DNA of 64,000 nt from an uncultured Schaedlerella sp. (GCA_934435195.1 CAKSAJ010000002.1:164231-228230); one strand, 5' to 3'. Shown: positions 1 to 9,555, counted from the first letter of the stretch. Notes: generated from the letters alone by a model not told the origin. Program-made: numbers and translations.

Positions 1-72
1 TCCGGCTTTTCCGGCACAAATCAAATCTACAGTATCTTTACGAAGCTTATATGCAAGTAATTTTAAATTCAT
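1..72 (-). CDS. Transketolase N-terminal part (5' fragment)
   Basis: The first 24 codons of a gene that runs off the left edge of the window. The residues LLAYKLRKDTVDLICAGKAG match the start of thiamine-diphosphate transketolase N-terminal subunits, where a helix with RKD leads into the GHPGG-type cofactor loop, which is cut off here. An AAAGG ribosome site lies about 10 bases upstream of the ATG at 72; an ATG at 78 is too close to it. The gene lies downstream of the isomerase-family gene on the same strand, 36 bases away, so the two are probably co-transcribed in pentose metabolism. Family assignment rests on only 24 residues. Confidence 0.6.
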   Translation of the reverse strand, partial: MNLKLLAYKLRKDTVDLICAGKAG

Positions 73-108
73 ATTCATTCACCTTTCTTGAAAATGTTAT
101 TGTTGTTA

Positions 109-1509
109 TCATTCTCCTCTTAAGTAAGCCTTAACTTCTTCCTCAATCGGATCATATAAATCTGGTTTTACTCCGATGTATTTACATGCTTCATAGAGCA
201 CCGGCACTACATCTTTGTGGATTCCTACACAATGATGGATGTATGGTCCTTCCACAATCTTTGCTTCCAGACGTTTGATATTCTCAACTTCAACCCAGAG
301 ATAAGTTCCCATACATTTTGGCCCTTCTACACCTTTGGCACGTCCCAGAAGAAGTGAATATTCTCCGTTGTCTCCATCGAATCTACACAGTGTAACATCT
401 CCGTGTTTTGCTTCTGCTGTCAGACTTCCCGGATGAGCGAATGCCAGTGGATATGTCAGTTTTGCTTTCTCCCTTGCTACTGATACCGGCCATGGACCAC
501 AATGCTGAAGCAGTTCTCCGTTCTCAATATCAGGATGGCGGATTGTCCAGTCTGCGAAGAATCCTCTTGTTTCGTCCATTCCTGCTGCCTCTACCATAAG
601 TGCTGTGATTGCACCATGGATATCTGTCTCGCACACAACCGGAATACCTTCATCATTGAGAATTGCATTTGCTGCACATGGCATAATTCCAAGCTCAGTC
701 TGAAGTGCATTCCAACATTGAATTGCCGCTGCCTGACATCCATATTTTTCAACCAGGTTTTTCATTGCAACCGCAAGAGCAGCCACATTTTCCACTTCTT
801 CGTCTTTAATCTGAATTTCCATATTTTCACGGATATATTCCAAAACTTTTTCTTGTTTTGTTCTTTCAGCCTTAACTGCCTTCACTTCTTCTGTAAGTTC
901 TGTCATCGGAACCGGTGCAAGCTGAATATTGAATTTCTCTAATAGCTCTCCTTCGTTGCACATTGTTGTCCAGAAATCAAACGGACGAGTAGAAATCTGA
1001 AGGATTCGAATATTTCTGAATCTCTTAACTACATTACAAACTGCAAGGAAATCTCTTACTCCACGCTCGAATACCGGGTCATTCAAACGACAGTTTGTTA
1101 AGTATGTAAATGGTACCTGGAATCTTCGAAGTACTTTACCTGTTGCAAACAGACCACACTGTGTATCACGAAGTCTCACTCCATCCGGCTCCGGTCTTTC
1201 ATCCAGTGGTCCCCAGAGCAGTACCGGCAATCCAAGCTTTTTAGCCAGTCTTGCACAGACATATTCTGTACCAAAGTTGCAGTGTGCGAGCATGATTCCG
1301 TCTACTCCTTCTGCTCTAAATTTAGCAGCAATTTTATCTACATCCTGATCATCATAGAGAAGACCTTCCTCATTAATATCTGTGATATCTACAAAATCAA
1401 TTCCCAATTCTCTAAATCTGTCTGCTGTTAATCCGCGATATTTAATCGCATCCGGTGCACTAAAAATGCTTCTTCTTGTAGGTACAAATCCTAATTTTAC
1501 ATTTGCCAT
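109..1509 (-). CDS. L-fucose/L-arabinose isomerase family protein
   Basis: A 466-residue cytoplasmic protein of the FucI/AraA-like fold. It starts MANVKLGFVPTRRS, has an alpha/beta N-terminal half (for example DGIMLAHCNFGTE and LLWGPLDERP, both typical of this family) and a C-terminal half corresponding to the fucose-isomerase C domain (HGAITALMVEAAG; LYEACKYIGVKPDLYDPIEEE). Members convert aldoses and ketoses, but many annotated homologues have no measured substrate, so the sugar is unknown. An AGGAGG-like site precedes the ATG. It is followed by a transketolase fragment and diverges from a LacI regulator 277 bases away, which suggests LacI-controlled pentose or deoxysugar catabolism. Confidence 0.75.
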   Translation of the reverse strand: MANVKLGFVPTRRSIFSAPDAIKYRGLTADRFRELGIDFVDITDINEEGLLYDDQDVDKIAAKFRAEGVDGIMLAHCNFGTEYVCARLAKKLGLPVLLWGPLDERPEPDGVRLRDTQCGLFATGKVLRRFQVPFTYLTNCRLNDPVFERGVRDFLAVCNVVKRFRNIRILQISTRPFDFWTTMCNEGELLEKFNIQLAPVPMTELTEEVKAVKAERTKQEKVLEYIRENMEIQIKDEEVENVAALAVAMKNLVEKYGCQAAAIQCWNALQTELGIMPCAANAILNDEGIPVVCETDIHGAITALMVEAAGMDETRGFFADWTIRHPDIENGELLQHCGPWPVSVAREKAKLTYPLAFAHPGSLTAEAKHGDVTLCRFDGDNGEYSLLLGRAKGVEGPKCMGTYLWVEVENIKRLEAKIVEGPYIHHCVGIHKDVVPVLYEACKYIGVKPDLYDPIEEEVKAYLRGE

Positions 1510-1664
1510 TTAAATGACCTCCTCTTTGTTATTTCATTCGTTCTCGTATTGTTTTTACCAGCATGTTGCAAGTACTTTTTTCTCTTGCTTTGTGCCCTCA
1601 GTATATCTCCTGTCTCACTTAATTACAGCAAATAATTCAGCGAGTTTTACTTAATTTCTAACTT

Positions 1665-1676
1665 AACACTTGTGTT
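1665..1676. promoter_or_regulatory. Candidate LacI-type operator between divergent genes
   Basis: AACACTTGTGTT has perfect 5-bp arms (AACAC/GTGTT) around a 2-bp centre. It sits in the 277-bp divergent region between the isomerase-family gene and the lacI-family gene. Position and symmetry fit an operator, but a 5-bp arm can arise by chance. The rest of this intergenic region shows nothing else clear. Confidence 0.3.
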
Positions 1677-1786
1677 TTATTCAGTTGTTGTTCATAATAA
1701 ATTTGTAAGGAAATTTCGTTTTATTTTGAGAAGTGAAAGTATTTGAACAAATACACGTATATTTATAACGATAGGAGATTTTTGAT

Positions 1787-2794
1787 ATGTCAATTACATC
1801 AAAAGAACTGGCTAAAATTTTAAATCTATCCCCTGCTGCAGTTTCTATGGCATTAAATAACAAACCAGGTGTCAGTACCGCAACCAGAAAACTTGTTATG
1901 GAAACAGCTGACAAATATGGATATGATTTTTCAAAGCTTGCCGAAAAACATAATCTAAAGGGAACTATTTACTTTGTAATTTATAAAAAACATGGAGCTG
2001 TCGTAAGCGATACCCCTTTCTTTTCTGAATTATCAGAAGGGATTGCACTCGGCTGCAAAAAAGCTGATTACAAATTAAAAATCAGCTATGTATATGAGGA
2101 TGAAGATATGGTGGAAAATCAGTTAGAAGAGATTCAGTATTCTGACTGTATCGGAATGATTGTTCTGGGAACTGAGATGCGGCCGGAAGATTTGAAACCT
2201 TTTCAGAAACTGCCACTTCCATTTGTTCTTGTGGACAGTTATTTTGAGACAGTATCTTGTAACTGCGTATTGATTAACAATGTACAGGGAGCATATCTTG
2301 CCGCTTCCCACTTAATCCGCAAGACAAAAAAGCAGCCTGGATATTTACATTCTTCTTATGAGATTGGCAATTTTGCGGAACGTAACTCCGGGTTCTTCAA
2401 AGCTGTACGTGCACATGGAATGTCCTCTGCAAAGAGTATTGTCCACCATTTAACGCCATCTATGGACGGAGCCTATGCAGATATGAAAGAAATTATTGAA
2501 AAAGGAGAAGAACTGGCTCCATGTTATTTTGCCGATAATGATCTGATTGCCATGGGAGCTATGAAGGCACTCAAAGAGGCGGGATATCGCATTCCGCAGG
2601 ACATCGCGATTGCCGGTTTTGATAACCTGCCGTTTAGTAAAGTCTTTGAGCCGGCACTTACCACAATCAATGTGCCGAAGCATTATATGGGGGAAATGGC
2701 TGCTGCAAGACTTATAGAAATGTTGAAGACACCAAGTTCCAATCCGGTGAAGATTGAGGTCGGGACGGCACTGGTGGAGAGGAAGAGTAGCTGA
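1787..2794 (+). CDS. LacI family transcriptional regulator
   Basis: A 335-residue repressor-type protein. Residues 1-50 form the LacI helix-turn-helix (SKELAKILNLSPAAVSMALN, with the AAVSMALNNKPGVS hinge signature). The remainder is a periplasmic-binding-protein-like effector domain with the family hallmarks CYFADNDLIAMGAMKALKEAG and IAIAGFDNLPFS. A GGAG site lies 9 bases before the ATG. It diverges from the fucose/arabinose-isomerase-family gene and is therefore the likely regulator of that operon in response to a sugar. It is followed within 7 bases by a GGGACGGGG palindrome that may end its transcript. Confidence 0.88.
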   Translation: MSITSKELAKILNLSPAAVSMALNNKPGVSTATRKLVMETADKYGYDFSKLAEKHNLKGTIYFVIYKKHGAVVSDTPFFSELSEGIALGCKKADYKLKISYVYEDEDMVENQLEEIQYSDCIGMIVLGTEMRPEDLKPFQKLPLPFVLVDSYFETVSCNCVLINNVQGAYLAASHLIRKTKKQPGYLHSSYEIGNFAERNSGFFKAVRAHGMSSAKSIVHHLTPSMDGAYADMKEIIEKGEELAPCYFADNDLIAMGAMKALKEAGYRIPQDIAIAGFDNLPFSKVFEPALTTINVPKHYMGEMAAARLIEMLKTPSSNPVKIEVGTALVERKSS

Positions 2795-2800
2795 TAGGCG

Positions 2801-2887
2801 GGAGCCGGTAGGGACGGGGTTAGTGGCTTTTTGCTACGCAAAAAAGCCACTAACCACGTCCCTCCGGCTCCCTTCTATCCGGCTCCC
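2801..2887. repeat. GGGACGGGG palindrome, copy 1
   Basis: A long hairpin: GAGCCGGTAGGGACGGGGTT pairs with the complementary arm ending near 2872. The apex is itself palindromic (GGCTTTTTGC / GCAAAAAAGCC). A second partial CCGGCTCCC end follows, up to 2887. It lies between a lacI stop and the convergent stop of a glycosidase gene, so it could end transcription from both sides. It belongs to a dispersed family in this window (see findings). Confidence 0.85.
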
Positions 2888-2893
2888 TTTGTC

Positions 2894-4465
2894 TTATCTA
2901 AAATATTCTCTCAACAGCCATGCCGGTGTACAACTCCATGCATGACAGAAACTATTCACCTGCATATTGCCGTAAGGTGATGCCAACGGATCTGCCGGAT
3001 CAAATGCCTCCCAGAATGTATCTGCGCCGAGCTCAATCATGCCACCCCAGTATGTACGCATCAATTCCAGTGCTTTTTCCTGCTCTCCAACATGAAGAAG
3101 TGCCTCAATCACATGATGGTAAGCATATGGTGTTAAAACTGTAACTGCATCTTTATTTTCTAAAATACCAAGCATTAATTTTCTGCTCTTCTCTTTATCA
3201 AATACATCTGCAAGTACCATCCAAGCCTGACTGATCCACGATACCTGACGCTCTTTTCCGCTTACAAATACTTCCTGTTCTTCATCCCAGAATGTGCGAA
3301 CTGCATCTACTAATGCATTATCCAAGAGTTTCTGAATATATACAACTTCCTCTTTGTTTCCCAGTAATTCTGCCAGCTCTTTGCCCTGTCTCAGACAATA
3401 TATCCAGACCCCCTGTGCTGCTGCCTGACGATTCAGTCCTTCTTTCCAATCAATAAACGCTGTTAATGGCTCATCGTCTCGCAAAACACCATCTTCCATA
3501 TCATCCTGTGCCAGCTCAATCTGACGATATGCTGCCGGCCATAATTCCTCTACTGTCTTAATATCTTTTGTTTCTTTATAGTAATCGTACAAAATTGAAA
3601 TAAAAAACAATGAGTAATCCCACAAGAATGTATCATCGGCCTGCATCACCGGTTCTGTAAACAGGCATGCACTGATTTTTCCGTCATCTCTTGTCAGACC
3701 TGCAAAAAGGTACATACATCTTCTTACCAAATCCAGATTCTTGAATGTAGCGTAGTTTGCCTTTGCCTGCAAACGCAAATCCCCAATCCAGAGGCGACGG
3801 TCACGCTTTGGACCATCCTCAAATACATGCTGCATACAATCCTGCAAAGTCTTTAAACTTGCCCTGTCGATTTTCTGTAAATCTTCCGGCAATTCTGTAA
3901 GTGTTTCAACATCTTCCATAGATACCGCAGATACAGCAGTTGTTTCTGCCGCTTCTACTACTACCTGAAATTTCTGCGAAGTATCGATTGCCAGGACTTC
4001 CAAATAGCGGAATGCATATCTTCTCGGCAATTTCAACTCACATGGTAATACATCAATATGGATAAACTCTTCCTGGATCCATCCCTTACTAATCCATCCT
4101 TCATATGTGTTTGAGTCATCTAAAATTTCCTGTGGAATCTCTGCAAATTTCAATCTCAAAAATGCCGGTGCATCTTGTGGACTTCCTGCCGAATTCAGTT
4201 TCAAAGTTACATATCCTACATGATGATCACCAAAATCAAGACAAATGCTGTCACCTTTTTTTAAGCGTTTCTCGCTCATGTGAGCAATGTCTTCACGCTC
4301 TGTCACAACTGCATTCCCAATCTCATCTTTTCCAATTGCAACAAGTGAGATTGGAGCCACTTTTACTTCTTTTAACTCAACATCATTTTCCTGTGCTTTC
4401 TCAACAAATGCTTCAATTGTCTTACGTTTCATTTCCGGAATAATACTTACTACTGCGTCACTCAT
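2894..4465 (-). CDS. GH78-like (alpha-L-rhamnosidase-related) six-hairpin glycosidase
   Basis: A 523-residue protein read from the ATG at 4465, which has AAAGGAG 7-8 bases upstream; an upstream ATG at 4510 has no ribosome site and lies in repeat DNA. The first half (to about 190) is a beta-rich domain. The second half is an alpha/alpha-barrel with DGPKRDRRLWIGDLR, comparable to the D-x-PQRDERLGWTGD catalytic-region signature of GH78, then TFLWDYSLFF, and a C-terminal NSFCHAWSCTPAWLLREYF like the GH78 end. No signal peptide is present, so it acts on imported substrate. It follows a GH1 gene in the beta-glucoside operon. True substrate unknown. Confidence 0.65.
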   Translation of the reverse strand: MSDAVVSIIPEMKRKTIEAFVEKAQENDVELKEVKVAPISLVAIGKDEIGNAVVTEREDIAHMSEKRLKKGDSICLDFGDHHVGYVTLKLNSAGSPQDAPAFLRLKFAEIPQEILDDSNTYEGWISKGWIQEEFIHIDVLPCELKLPRRYAFRYLEVLAIDTSQKFQVVVEAAETTAVSAVSMEDVETLTELPEDLQKIDRASLKTLQDCMQHVFEDGPKRDRRLWIGDLRLQAKANYATFKNLDLVRRCMYLFAGLTRDDGKISACLFTEPVMQADDTFLWDYSLFFISILYDYYKETKDIKTVEELWPAAYRQIELAQDDMEDGVLRDDEPLTAFIDWKEGLNRQAAAQGVWIYCLRQGKELAELLGNKEEVVYIQKLLDNALVDAVRTFWDEEQEVFVSGKERQVSWISQAWMVLADVFDKEKSRKLMLGILENKDAVTVLTPYAYHHVIEALLHVGEQEKALELMRTYWGGMIELGADTFWEAFDPADPLASPYGNMQVNSFCHAWSCTPAWLLREYFR

Positions 4466-4502
4466 AGTTTTCTCCTTTACATATCCGATTTCCAATCGAT
4501 GG

Positions 4503-4530
4503 GGAGCCATTAAACCCCGTCCCCAATTGG
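4503..4530. repeat. Half copy of the GGGACGGGG palindrome
   Basis: GAGCCATTAAACCCCGTCCC followed by CAATTGGC equals one arm of the palindrome family, with no partner arm. It lies between the GH1 and GH78-like genes, just upstream of the ribosome site of the latter. It reads as a degraded element. Confidence 0.6.
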
Positions 4531-4555
4531 CCTCCAGCCTCCCAATTGGTCTGTA

Positions 4556-5959
4556 CTAATGAAGTGCTGCTCCGTTTGTTGCAATCACTTCTTTGTACCA
4601 ATTAAACGATTTCTTTTTATAACGATTTAATGTACCGCTTCCATCATCATTTCTGTCAACATAAATATAACCATAACGTTTCTTTAATTCTGCTGTTGAT
4701 GCACTGACCAGATCAATGCATCCCCAAGAGGTATATCCCATTACATCGACACCGTCTTCTACAGCTTCTTCCACCTGCAGTAAATGTTTCTTCAGATAAT
4801 CGATACGATAATCATCTTCTACTGTCAGAACACCATCTTTTTCTACTAGTTCATCCACTGCTCCAAGTCCATTTTCTACAATAAACAAAGGCTTCTGATA
4901 ACGATCCCAGTAATAATTCAAAACATAGCGAAGTCCCTTTGGATCAATCTGCCATCCCCAGTCGGATGCTTCCAGATATGGATTCGGAACTCCTCCCATC
5001 AGATTTCCTTTTCCTTTTGTCTGTTTTTCCGGATCTGCTGTATCACAAATGCTCATATAATAACTAAATGAAACGAAATCAACTGTATTTTTCAGAATCT
5101 CTTCATCTTCCGGTGCAAACTGAATTTCGATACCATTTTCTTTAAAATAGCGTTTCATATATCCAGGGTAATATCCTCTCACATGAACATCCCCGAAGAA
5201 GTCGTTTTTATGTACACTTTCCATCACTTTAATCACGTCATCCGGACATGGTGTGAGCGGATAAGTCGGCATACTTAAAATCATACATCCTACTTTTGCT
5301 TCCGGCATCATCTCATGTGCAATTTTGGTTGCCAATGCACTTGCCACCAATTCATGATGAACTGCCTGATAAAGATCCTGCTGCGATAAATTTTCTTTTG
5401 CTGTATAAATTCCGCCGCTTAAAAATGGCTCGTGAAGAACAGAGTTAATCTCATTAAATGTCAGCCAGTATTTTACTTTTTTCCCATATCTTGCAAAAAT
5501 TGTTCTGACATATCGCTCGTAAAATCCAATCATCTTACGGTTTACCCAACCATCATATGTCTTTGAAAGATGTAATGGTGTTTCATAATGAGAGATTGTT
5601 ACCAGCGGCTCAATTCCATATTTGTGACACTCATCAAATACATCATCATAAAACTGAAGTCCTTTTTCATTTGGAGTTTCTTCATCTCCATTTGGAAAGA
5701 TTCTGCTCCATGCAATTGAAAGACGAAATACTTTGAATCCCATTTCTGCAAAAAGCTTAATATCTTCCTTATAGCGATGATAAAAATCAATTCCGATGAG
5801 CTTCATATTATCTTCTGTCGGTTCTTCTGTTCTTGGTCCAACAATTCCGTGTGGTGTTACATCCTGTGTCGATAATCCTTTTCCATCCTCATTGTACGCC
5901 CCTTCACACTGGTTTGCTGCGACTGCGCCGCCCCATAAAAAGTTTTTTGGAAATGCCAT
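4556..5959 (-). CDS. GH1 6-phospho-beta-glucosidase (copy 1)
   Basis: A 467-residue TIM-barrel glycosidase of normal GH1 length. The acid/base Glu is in LTFNEIN (about residue 170) and the nucleophile Glu in FIVENGLGA (about 362). Near residues 420-435, SASTAELKKRYGYIYVD carries the Ser-Lys-Tyr pattern typical of phosphate-binding members (AscB/BglA type), so the substrate is probably a 6-phospho-beta-glucoside such as cellobiose-6-phosphate. It is cytoplasmic. The ATG has AAAGGAG upstream. It lies 2 bases after a ROK kinase, which could generate its phosphorylated substrate. A close paralogue lies at 11695-13107. Confidence 0.9.
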   Translation of the reverse strand: MAFPKNFLWGGAVAANQCEGAYNEDGKGLSTQDVTPHGIVGPRTEEPTEDNMKLIGIDFYHRYKEDIKLFAEMGFKVFRLSIAWSRIFPNGDEETPNEKGLQFYDDVFDECHKYGIEPLVTISHYETPLHLSKTYDGWVNRKMIGFYERYVRTIFARYGKKVKYWLTFNEINSVLHEPFLSGGIYTAKENLSQQDLYQAVHHELVASALATKIAHEMMPEAKVGCMILSMPTYPLTPCPDDVIKVMESVHKNDFFGDVHVRGYYPGYMKRYFKENGIEIQFAPEDEEILKNTVDFVSFSYYMSICDTADPEKQTKGKGNLMGGVPNPYLEASDWGWQIDPKGLRYVLNYYWDRYQKPLFIVENGLGAVDELVEKDGVLTVEDDYRIDYLKKHLLQVEEAVEDGVDVMGYTSWGCIDLVSASTAELKKRYGYIYVDRNDDGSGTLNRYKKKSFNWYKEVIATNGAALH

Positions 5960-5961
5960 AA

Positions 5962-6888
5962 TTATAAGTCTCCTTTCGAATTCATAAAATGATACAATGC
6001 TCCAATCAGATTTGCATCGTTATAAAATTTACAGTTTGTAATCTTTGGTTCCGGAACATATGGTGCCACTTCGCGAAGCGGAATCTGCTCCAGATATTCA
6101 TCCAGACTCTTCTGTAAATATTCATGCAAAAGTGGTTGTTGGCTAATTCCTCCGCCAACTGCAATGACATCTAAATCCAGATAAATATTAAGATTATAAA
6201 TTTGTACCGCCAGCTGCCATGTAAAATCTTTTAACCCTTTTAATACTTTTTCATTCCCGGCATTTGCCTGCTCAAAAATTTTAATACCATCATAAGTCTT
6301 CCAGTCTTCTCCGGTATATCTGGCTACACTTTTAGCAAGCCCTTCTGCACCATTGCTCATGCCCCAATAGCTGCTCTTTTTCTCCGAATTTTTCTCATCA
6401 GTACATATATAACTGTACTCGCCTGCTGTAAAGTGATTGCCTCGGTAAATTTTGCCATTCAATATGATACCACCCGCAACACCTGAACCCAGCACCACTA
6501 CTGCTCCATTATCACAGCCTTTGAGACTTCCTTTCCAATATTCTGCGAGTGCTGCACATTTGCCATCATTTTCAACAGAAACCGGTATCCCATATCGTTT
6601 TGATAATTCATCTCCAACTGCGCCGCCTGCCAAATATGCAAGATAGCCTGCCGTTATGCAGTGTCCGTTTCTATTATCAAGCATTCCAGGCATACTGATT
6701 GCAATACCTTCTACTTGATCCTTATATTTTGAAACCACACCATCTAATACTTGATAATACTCTTCTTTTGTATGAGTATGATAATCTGGTGTAGCCACTT
6801 TATCTTTTTCCAAAATTTCTGCATTTTCATTCATCAACGCATATTTGGTAAATGTTCCTCCTGCGTCAAAAACCAGATATTTCTTCAT
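5962..6888 (-). CDS. ROK family sugar kinase, beta-glucoside-kinase-like
   Basis: A 308-residue ATP-dependent sugar kinase. It opens with the ROK phosphate-1 motif YLVFDAGGTFTKYAL. GAVVVLGSGVAGGIILNG is the glycine-rich ATP-site region and LDVIAVGGGIS the C-terminal adenosine-site motif. The usual zinc cluster CxCGxxGCxE is absent (the segment reads GNHFTAGEYSYICTD), as known for BglK-type beta-glucoside kinases. It sits between a nucleoside-hydrolase-like gene and a GH1 gene, so phosphorylation of a disaccharide imported by the GPH symporter is the most coherent role. Glucose or N-acetylmannosamine kinase activity cannot be excluded. Confidence 0.8.
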   Translation of the reverse strand: MKKYLVFDAGGTFTKYALMNENAEILEKDKVATPDYHTHTKEEYYQVLDGVVSKYKDQVEGIAISMPGMLDNRNGHCITAGYLAYLAGGAVGDELSKRYGIPVSVENDGKCAALAEYWKGSLKGCDNGAVVVLGSGVAGGIILNGKIYRGNHFTAGEYSYICTDEKNSEKKSSYWGMSNGAEGLAKSVARYTGEDWKTYDGIKIFEQANAGNEKVLKGLKDFTWQLAVQIYNLNIYLDLDVIAVGGGISQQPLLHEYLQKSLDEYLEQIPLREVAPYVPEPKITNCKFYNDANLIGALYHFMNSKGDL

Positions 6889-6977
6889 TCTACTTTCCTC
6901 ACATTTTTTTCTATTCTGTCTATACTCTTAAGTCTGTTATTTTCTACAGCAAATTTTATCTTTCTTTTTCTCGATAC

Positions 6978-7898
6978 TTATTTTCCGAAATTAAGCTGAA
7001 GCTTTGCAAAGAAATCTTCCAGTGTCAATCTTGCATCTAAGTAATTATAAACTCGGATTTCTCTGTTATTTTGTCCATGGATATAAGTCATGTCTTCTGC
7101 AATTCTTGGTGCCGAAACTAAATCATAGCTTACCTTTTGCAATTCCTCCATCAGAACTGCAACTGTTCCCTGGTCACCCAGTCCCCAAATTTCTCCATGA
7201 GGCCATTCCATATCATATTTTGCTGCAACATGATTAAAATCTACCATCTGTTCAAATAAATATTTACCAATCTCTCCGCATGGACGAACCTTCAGCTGTA
7301 ACTCTGCCAGTGAAACTGCCATCACTTTGTAAAGGCTCATCGGAACCTGCCATACCGGAACATTTGATGAAAAAATAACATTTACAGCGTGAATGTCCAT
7401 CATTAAATTGAACTCAAATCCACCTTTTGGATAATCTCCACCACCGATCCAGATAACTGTCATTCGGTCTGCAATCTCCGGTTTCATAAGAAGTGCCGAA
7501 GCCACATCTGTCACTGCACCCTGGCAGGCGATATACAGTGGTCTTTTATCATCCTTCATTGCTTCTTCAATAATAAATCTTGCACCTTCTGAATCAATTG
7601 GTGTCTTCTCATCTTCCAGTCCGCGCGGTGCACCAAGCTTAACCGGATATTGATCCTTTAATCCCATCAAATCCATCACTTTAATAATCTCATCATAACT
7701 TGCCTGCGCTGTTCCAAGTTCCCCATACTGCTGTGGGTTCTTCCAAAAATGTCCTGCCACCAGCCCTTTCACATCAAATCTTGGTGTCATTAAATGATGA
7801 GCGACTGCATACTGGTCATCCGCTTCATTTTTACAATCTGTATGTACGATTACTCTTACTTTTTTATTTTCCGGTACTGTATATTCATAATTCCACAT
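6978..7898 (-). CDS. Nucleoside hydrolase-like protein
   Basis: A 306-residue protein related to inosine-uridine nucleoside hydrolases. VRVIVHTDCKNEADDQYAVA near the N-terminus corresponds to the calcium-binding DxDxxxDD cluster of the family but reads DCKNEADD. MTVIWIGGGDYPKGGFEFNLMMDIHAVNVIF matches the later ribose-pocket segment (GG...EFN...D..A). No signal peptide. It sits between the GPH symporter and the ROK kinase, an unusual context for nucleoside salvage, so it may cleave an N- or O-glycoside arriving through the symporter. GGAGG precedes the ATG. Confidence 0.72.
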   Translation of the reverse strand: MWNYEYTVPENKKVRVIVHTDCKNEADDQYAVAHHLMTPRFDVKGLVAGHFWKNPQQYGELGTAQASYDEIIKVMDLMGLKDQYPVKLGAPRGLEDEKTPIDSEGARFIIEEAMKDDKRPLYIACQGAVTDVASALLMKPEIADRMTVIWIGGGDYPKGGFEFNLMMDIHAVNVIFSSNVPVWQVPMSLYKVMAVSLAELQLKVRPCGEIGKYLFEQMVDFNHVAAKYDMEWPHGEIWGLGDQGTVAVLMEELQKVSYDLVSAPRIAEDMTYIHGQNNREIRVYNYLDARLTLEDFFAKLQLNFGK

Positions 7899-7946
7899 AA
7901 TCTATATCCTCCTGTTGTAAACGCTTTGCGAGGTCTTTATTGACAT

Positions 7947-7972
7947 AAAGGAGCACCTCCCGATGCTCCTTT
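7947..7972 (-). terminator. Intergenic stem-loop after the GPH symporter gene
   Basis: AAAGGAGCA and TGCTCCTTT form a perfect 9-bp stem with an 8-base loop, 21 bases past the symporter stop. The bases after it on the minus strand (ATGTC) are not a strong T-run. It may be an mRNA processing or partial termination site that sets expression of the downstream genes. Confidence 0.5.
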
Positions 7973-7993
7973 GTAGTTACCACTAGTTTCTAT

Positions 7994-9427
7994 TTACTCA
8001 GCTTTTCCATGGCGTTTATCCAAATCTGCACGAATCTGAGGATATTTCTTATCCAGATCATATGGCACAAGTACGAGTACTGCAAGTACTGTTGAAACTA
8101 ATGCCAAACCGCCAAATGCAAAGTTGATCGCTGTGTGTGTTTTTGGGAATGCCTGTGCAATATTTACACCGTCAGCAATTGCCTTATCCAATTTTGCTGC
8201 ATCATAATTTCCCCATACAAGCAGTGCTGAAACGATAGCTGATGCTGCTGCTGAAGAAACTTTATTTACGAATCCCTGAATTGCATTCTGTGTACCTCCA
8301 AGGTTTCTTCCAACCTGCCACTCTGTGTAATCAAAAATGTCAGGCATCATAGAGAAGAACATGCTTGAACGGAATCCAAAACCAAGTCCGATAAGTCCAA
8401 GAGCCATTGTTGCAATTGTTCCATTTGATGTAAAGAATAAAATTGCATATCCAACGATATCTACGATTGCTCCAAACTGAATCAATTTGATTTTTGCAAT
8501 TCCTTTACCATTCAAGTAAGCTGCAAGAATCATAGTTGGAATTGCAAGTAATGTCAGTAATGTTAATGCAAGAGACATACCACTTACATCTCCTACAATG
8601 TAGCTGTAATAATACTGCATTGCTCCGTACATGCTCAGATATCCGAGGAAGAGGAAGAAAACTTCTCCAAGGAACATAATGTAGTATTTATTTTTCACAA
8701 GACTCTTAATATCTTTTACCAGTGAGCTCTTACCTGCTGACTGTGTAGGCGGGTTGATTTCAACAATTGAGAATACACAAATTGTCATGATAATAATAAC
8801 AATGATACCAAGTACAATATTTGTATTACGATATCCTGTTGCTAATGCAGCTCCTGTTGCATCTTTAGAACCTGAGAAGAAATATACCATTGGAAGAACA
8901 AACAGTGATGATGTCAGTGAACCCAGGTTTGAAAATACAGTACGTGTTGTAGAAATTTTTGTACGTTCTGTTGCTGATGGTGATAATGATGAAACAATTG
9001 GTGCCATTGGAATATTTACAAGTGTATAACCAAATGAGAATATAATATATGTAATATATGCCCAAGCCAGTTTTGCACCTGCACTCCATCCTGTCGGAAC
9101 AGAGAATAAAAGAACCATTCCAACTGCCAAAACCGGTGCTCCGTAAAGCATCCATGGACGATAACGTCCCATCTTTGTATCTGTTCTGTCAATCATGGCT
9201 CCTACCATGTAATCTGTAAACGCATCAATAAATTTTGTTACAACAAACATAAATCCTACTGCTCCTGCAGCAAGTCCTGCACAGTTTGTATAATAGAATA
9301 ACAGATATGTATTCGCCAGTAAGTACGCAAGGTTGCAGGCGTAATCGCTAATACCAAAACCTATACGCTGTCTCCATTTAAATTTCGTTGTTTCATAATA
9401 AGCCGGTTCGTGTTTCAATTTTTGCAT
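7994..9427 (-). CDS. GPH-family sugar:cation symporter (MelB/XynB-like)
   Basis: A 477-residue membrane protein with about 12 hydrophobic segments. It belongs to the glycoside-pentoside-hexuronide:cation symporter family: KFIDAFTDYMVGAMIDRTDTKMGRYRPW carries the family motif with the cation-site aspartates and the loop-2 GRYRPW, and QVGRNLGGTQNAIQGFVNKV matches the C-terminal half. It is the first gene of an operon with a hydrolase, ROK kinase, GH1 and GH78-like genes, so it probably brings in an unphosphorylated plant-type glycoside. A divergent AraC-type gene 228 bases away is its likely activator. Confidence 0.87.
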   Translation of the reverse strand: MQKLKHEPAYYETTKFKWRQRIGFGISDYACNLAYLLANTYLLFYYTNCAGLAAGAVGFMFVVTKFIDAFTDYMVGAMIDRTDTKMGRYRPWMLYGAPVLAVGMVLLFSVPTGWSAGAKLAWAYITYIIFSFGYTLVNIPMAPIVSSLSPSATERTKISTTRTVFSNLGSLTSSLFVLPMVYFFSGSKDATGAALATGYRNTNIVLGIIVIIIMTICVFSIVEINPPTQSAGKSSLVKDIKSLVKNKYYIMFLGEVFFLFLGYLSMYGAMQYYYSYIVGDVSGMSLALTLLTLLAIPTMILAAYLNGKGIAKIKLIQFGAIVDIVGYAILFFTSNGTIATMALGLIGLGFGFRSSMFFSMMPDIFDYTEWQVGRNLGGTQNAIQGFVNKVSSAAASAIVSALLVWGNYDAAKLDKAIADGVNIAQAFPKTHTAINFAFGGLALVSTVLAVLVLVPYDLDKKYPQIRADLDKRHGKAE

Positions 9428-9528
9428 TTAGTTTTCCCTCCATGTTTTTATAGTTCCAATCAATGCATTAAATTCTTGGCGCGCTCTGCCTCGATTGAAC
9501 CAGTTATTCATGTCTCATCGACTAACTT

Positions 9529-9555
9529 ATTATAATCATATTTTTTCCAAATCAA
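9529..9555 (-). promoter_or_regulatory. Candidate promoter of the GPH symporter operon
   Basis: On the minus strand a TTGATT box is followed after 15 bases by a perfect TATAAT (9534-9529), about 100 bases before the symporter ATG. The spacing is 2 bases short of ideal, which would fit a promoter needing the divergent AraC-type activator. No operator could be picked out in the AT-rich region 9540-9640. Confidence 0.45.

Noticed and set aside
7916..7930. TGTAAACGCTTTGCG as a possible catabolite-response (cre) site
   Set aside because: It misses the required C in the second half of the consensus and lies within the operon, downstream of the symporter gene.
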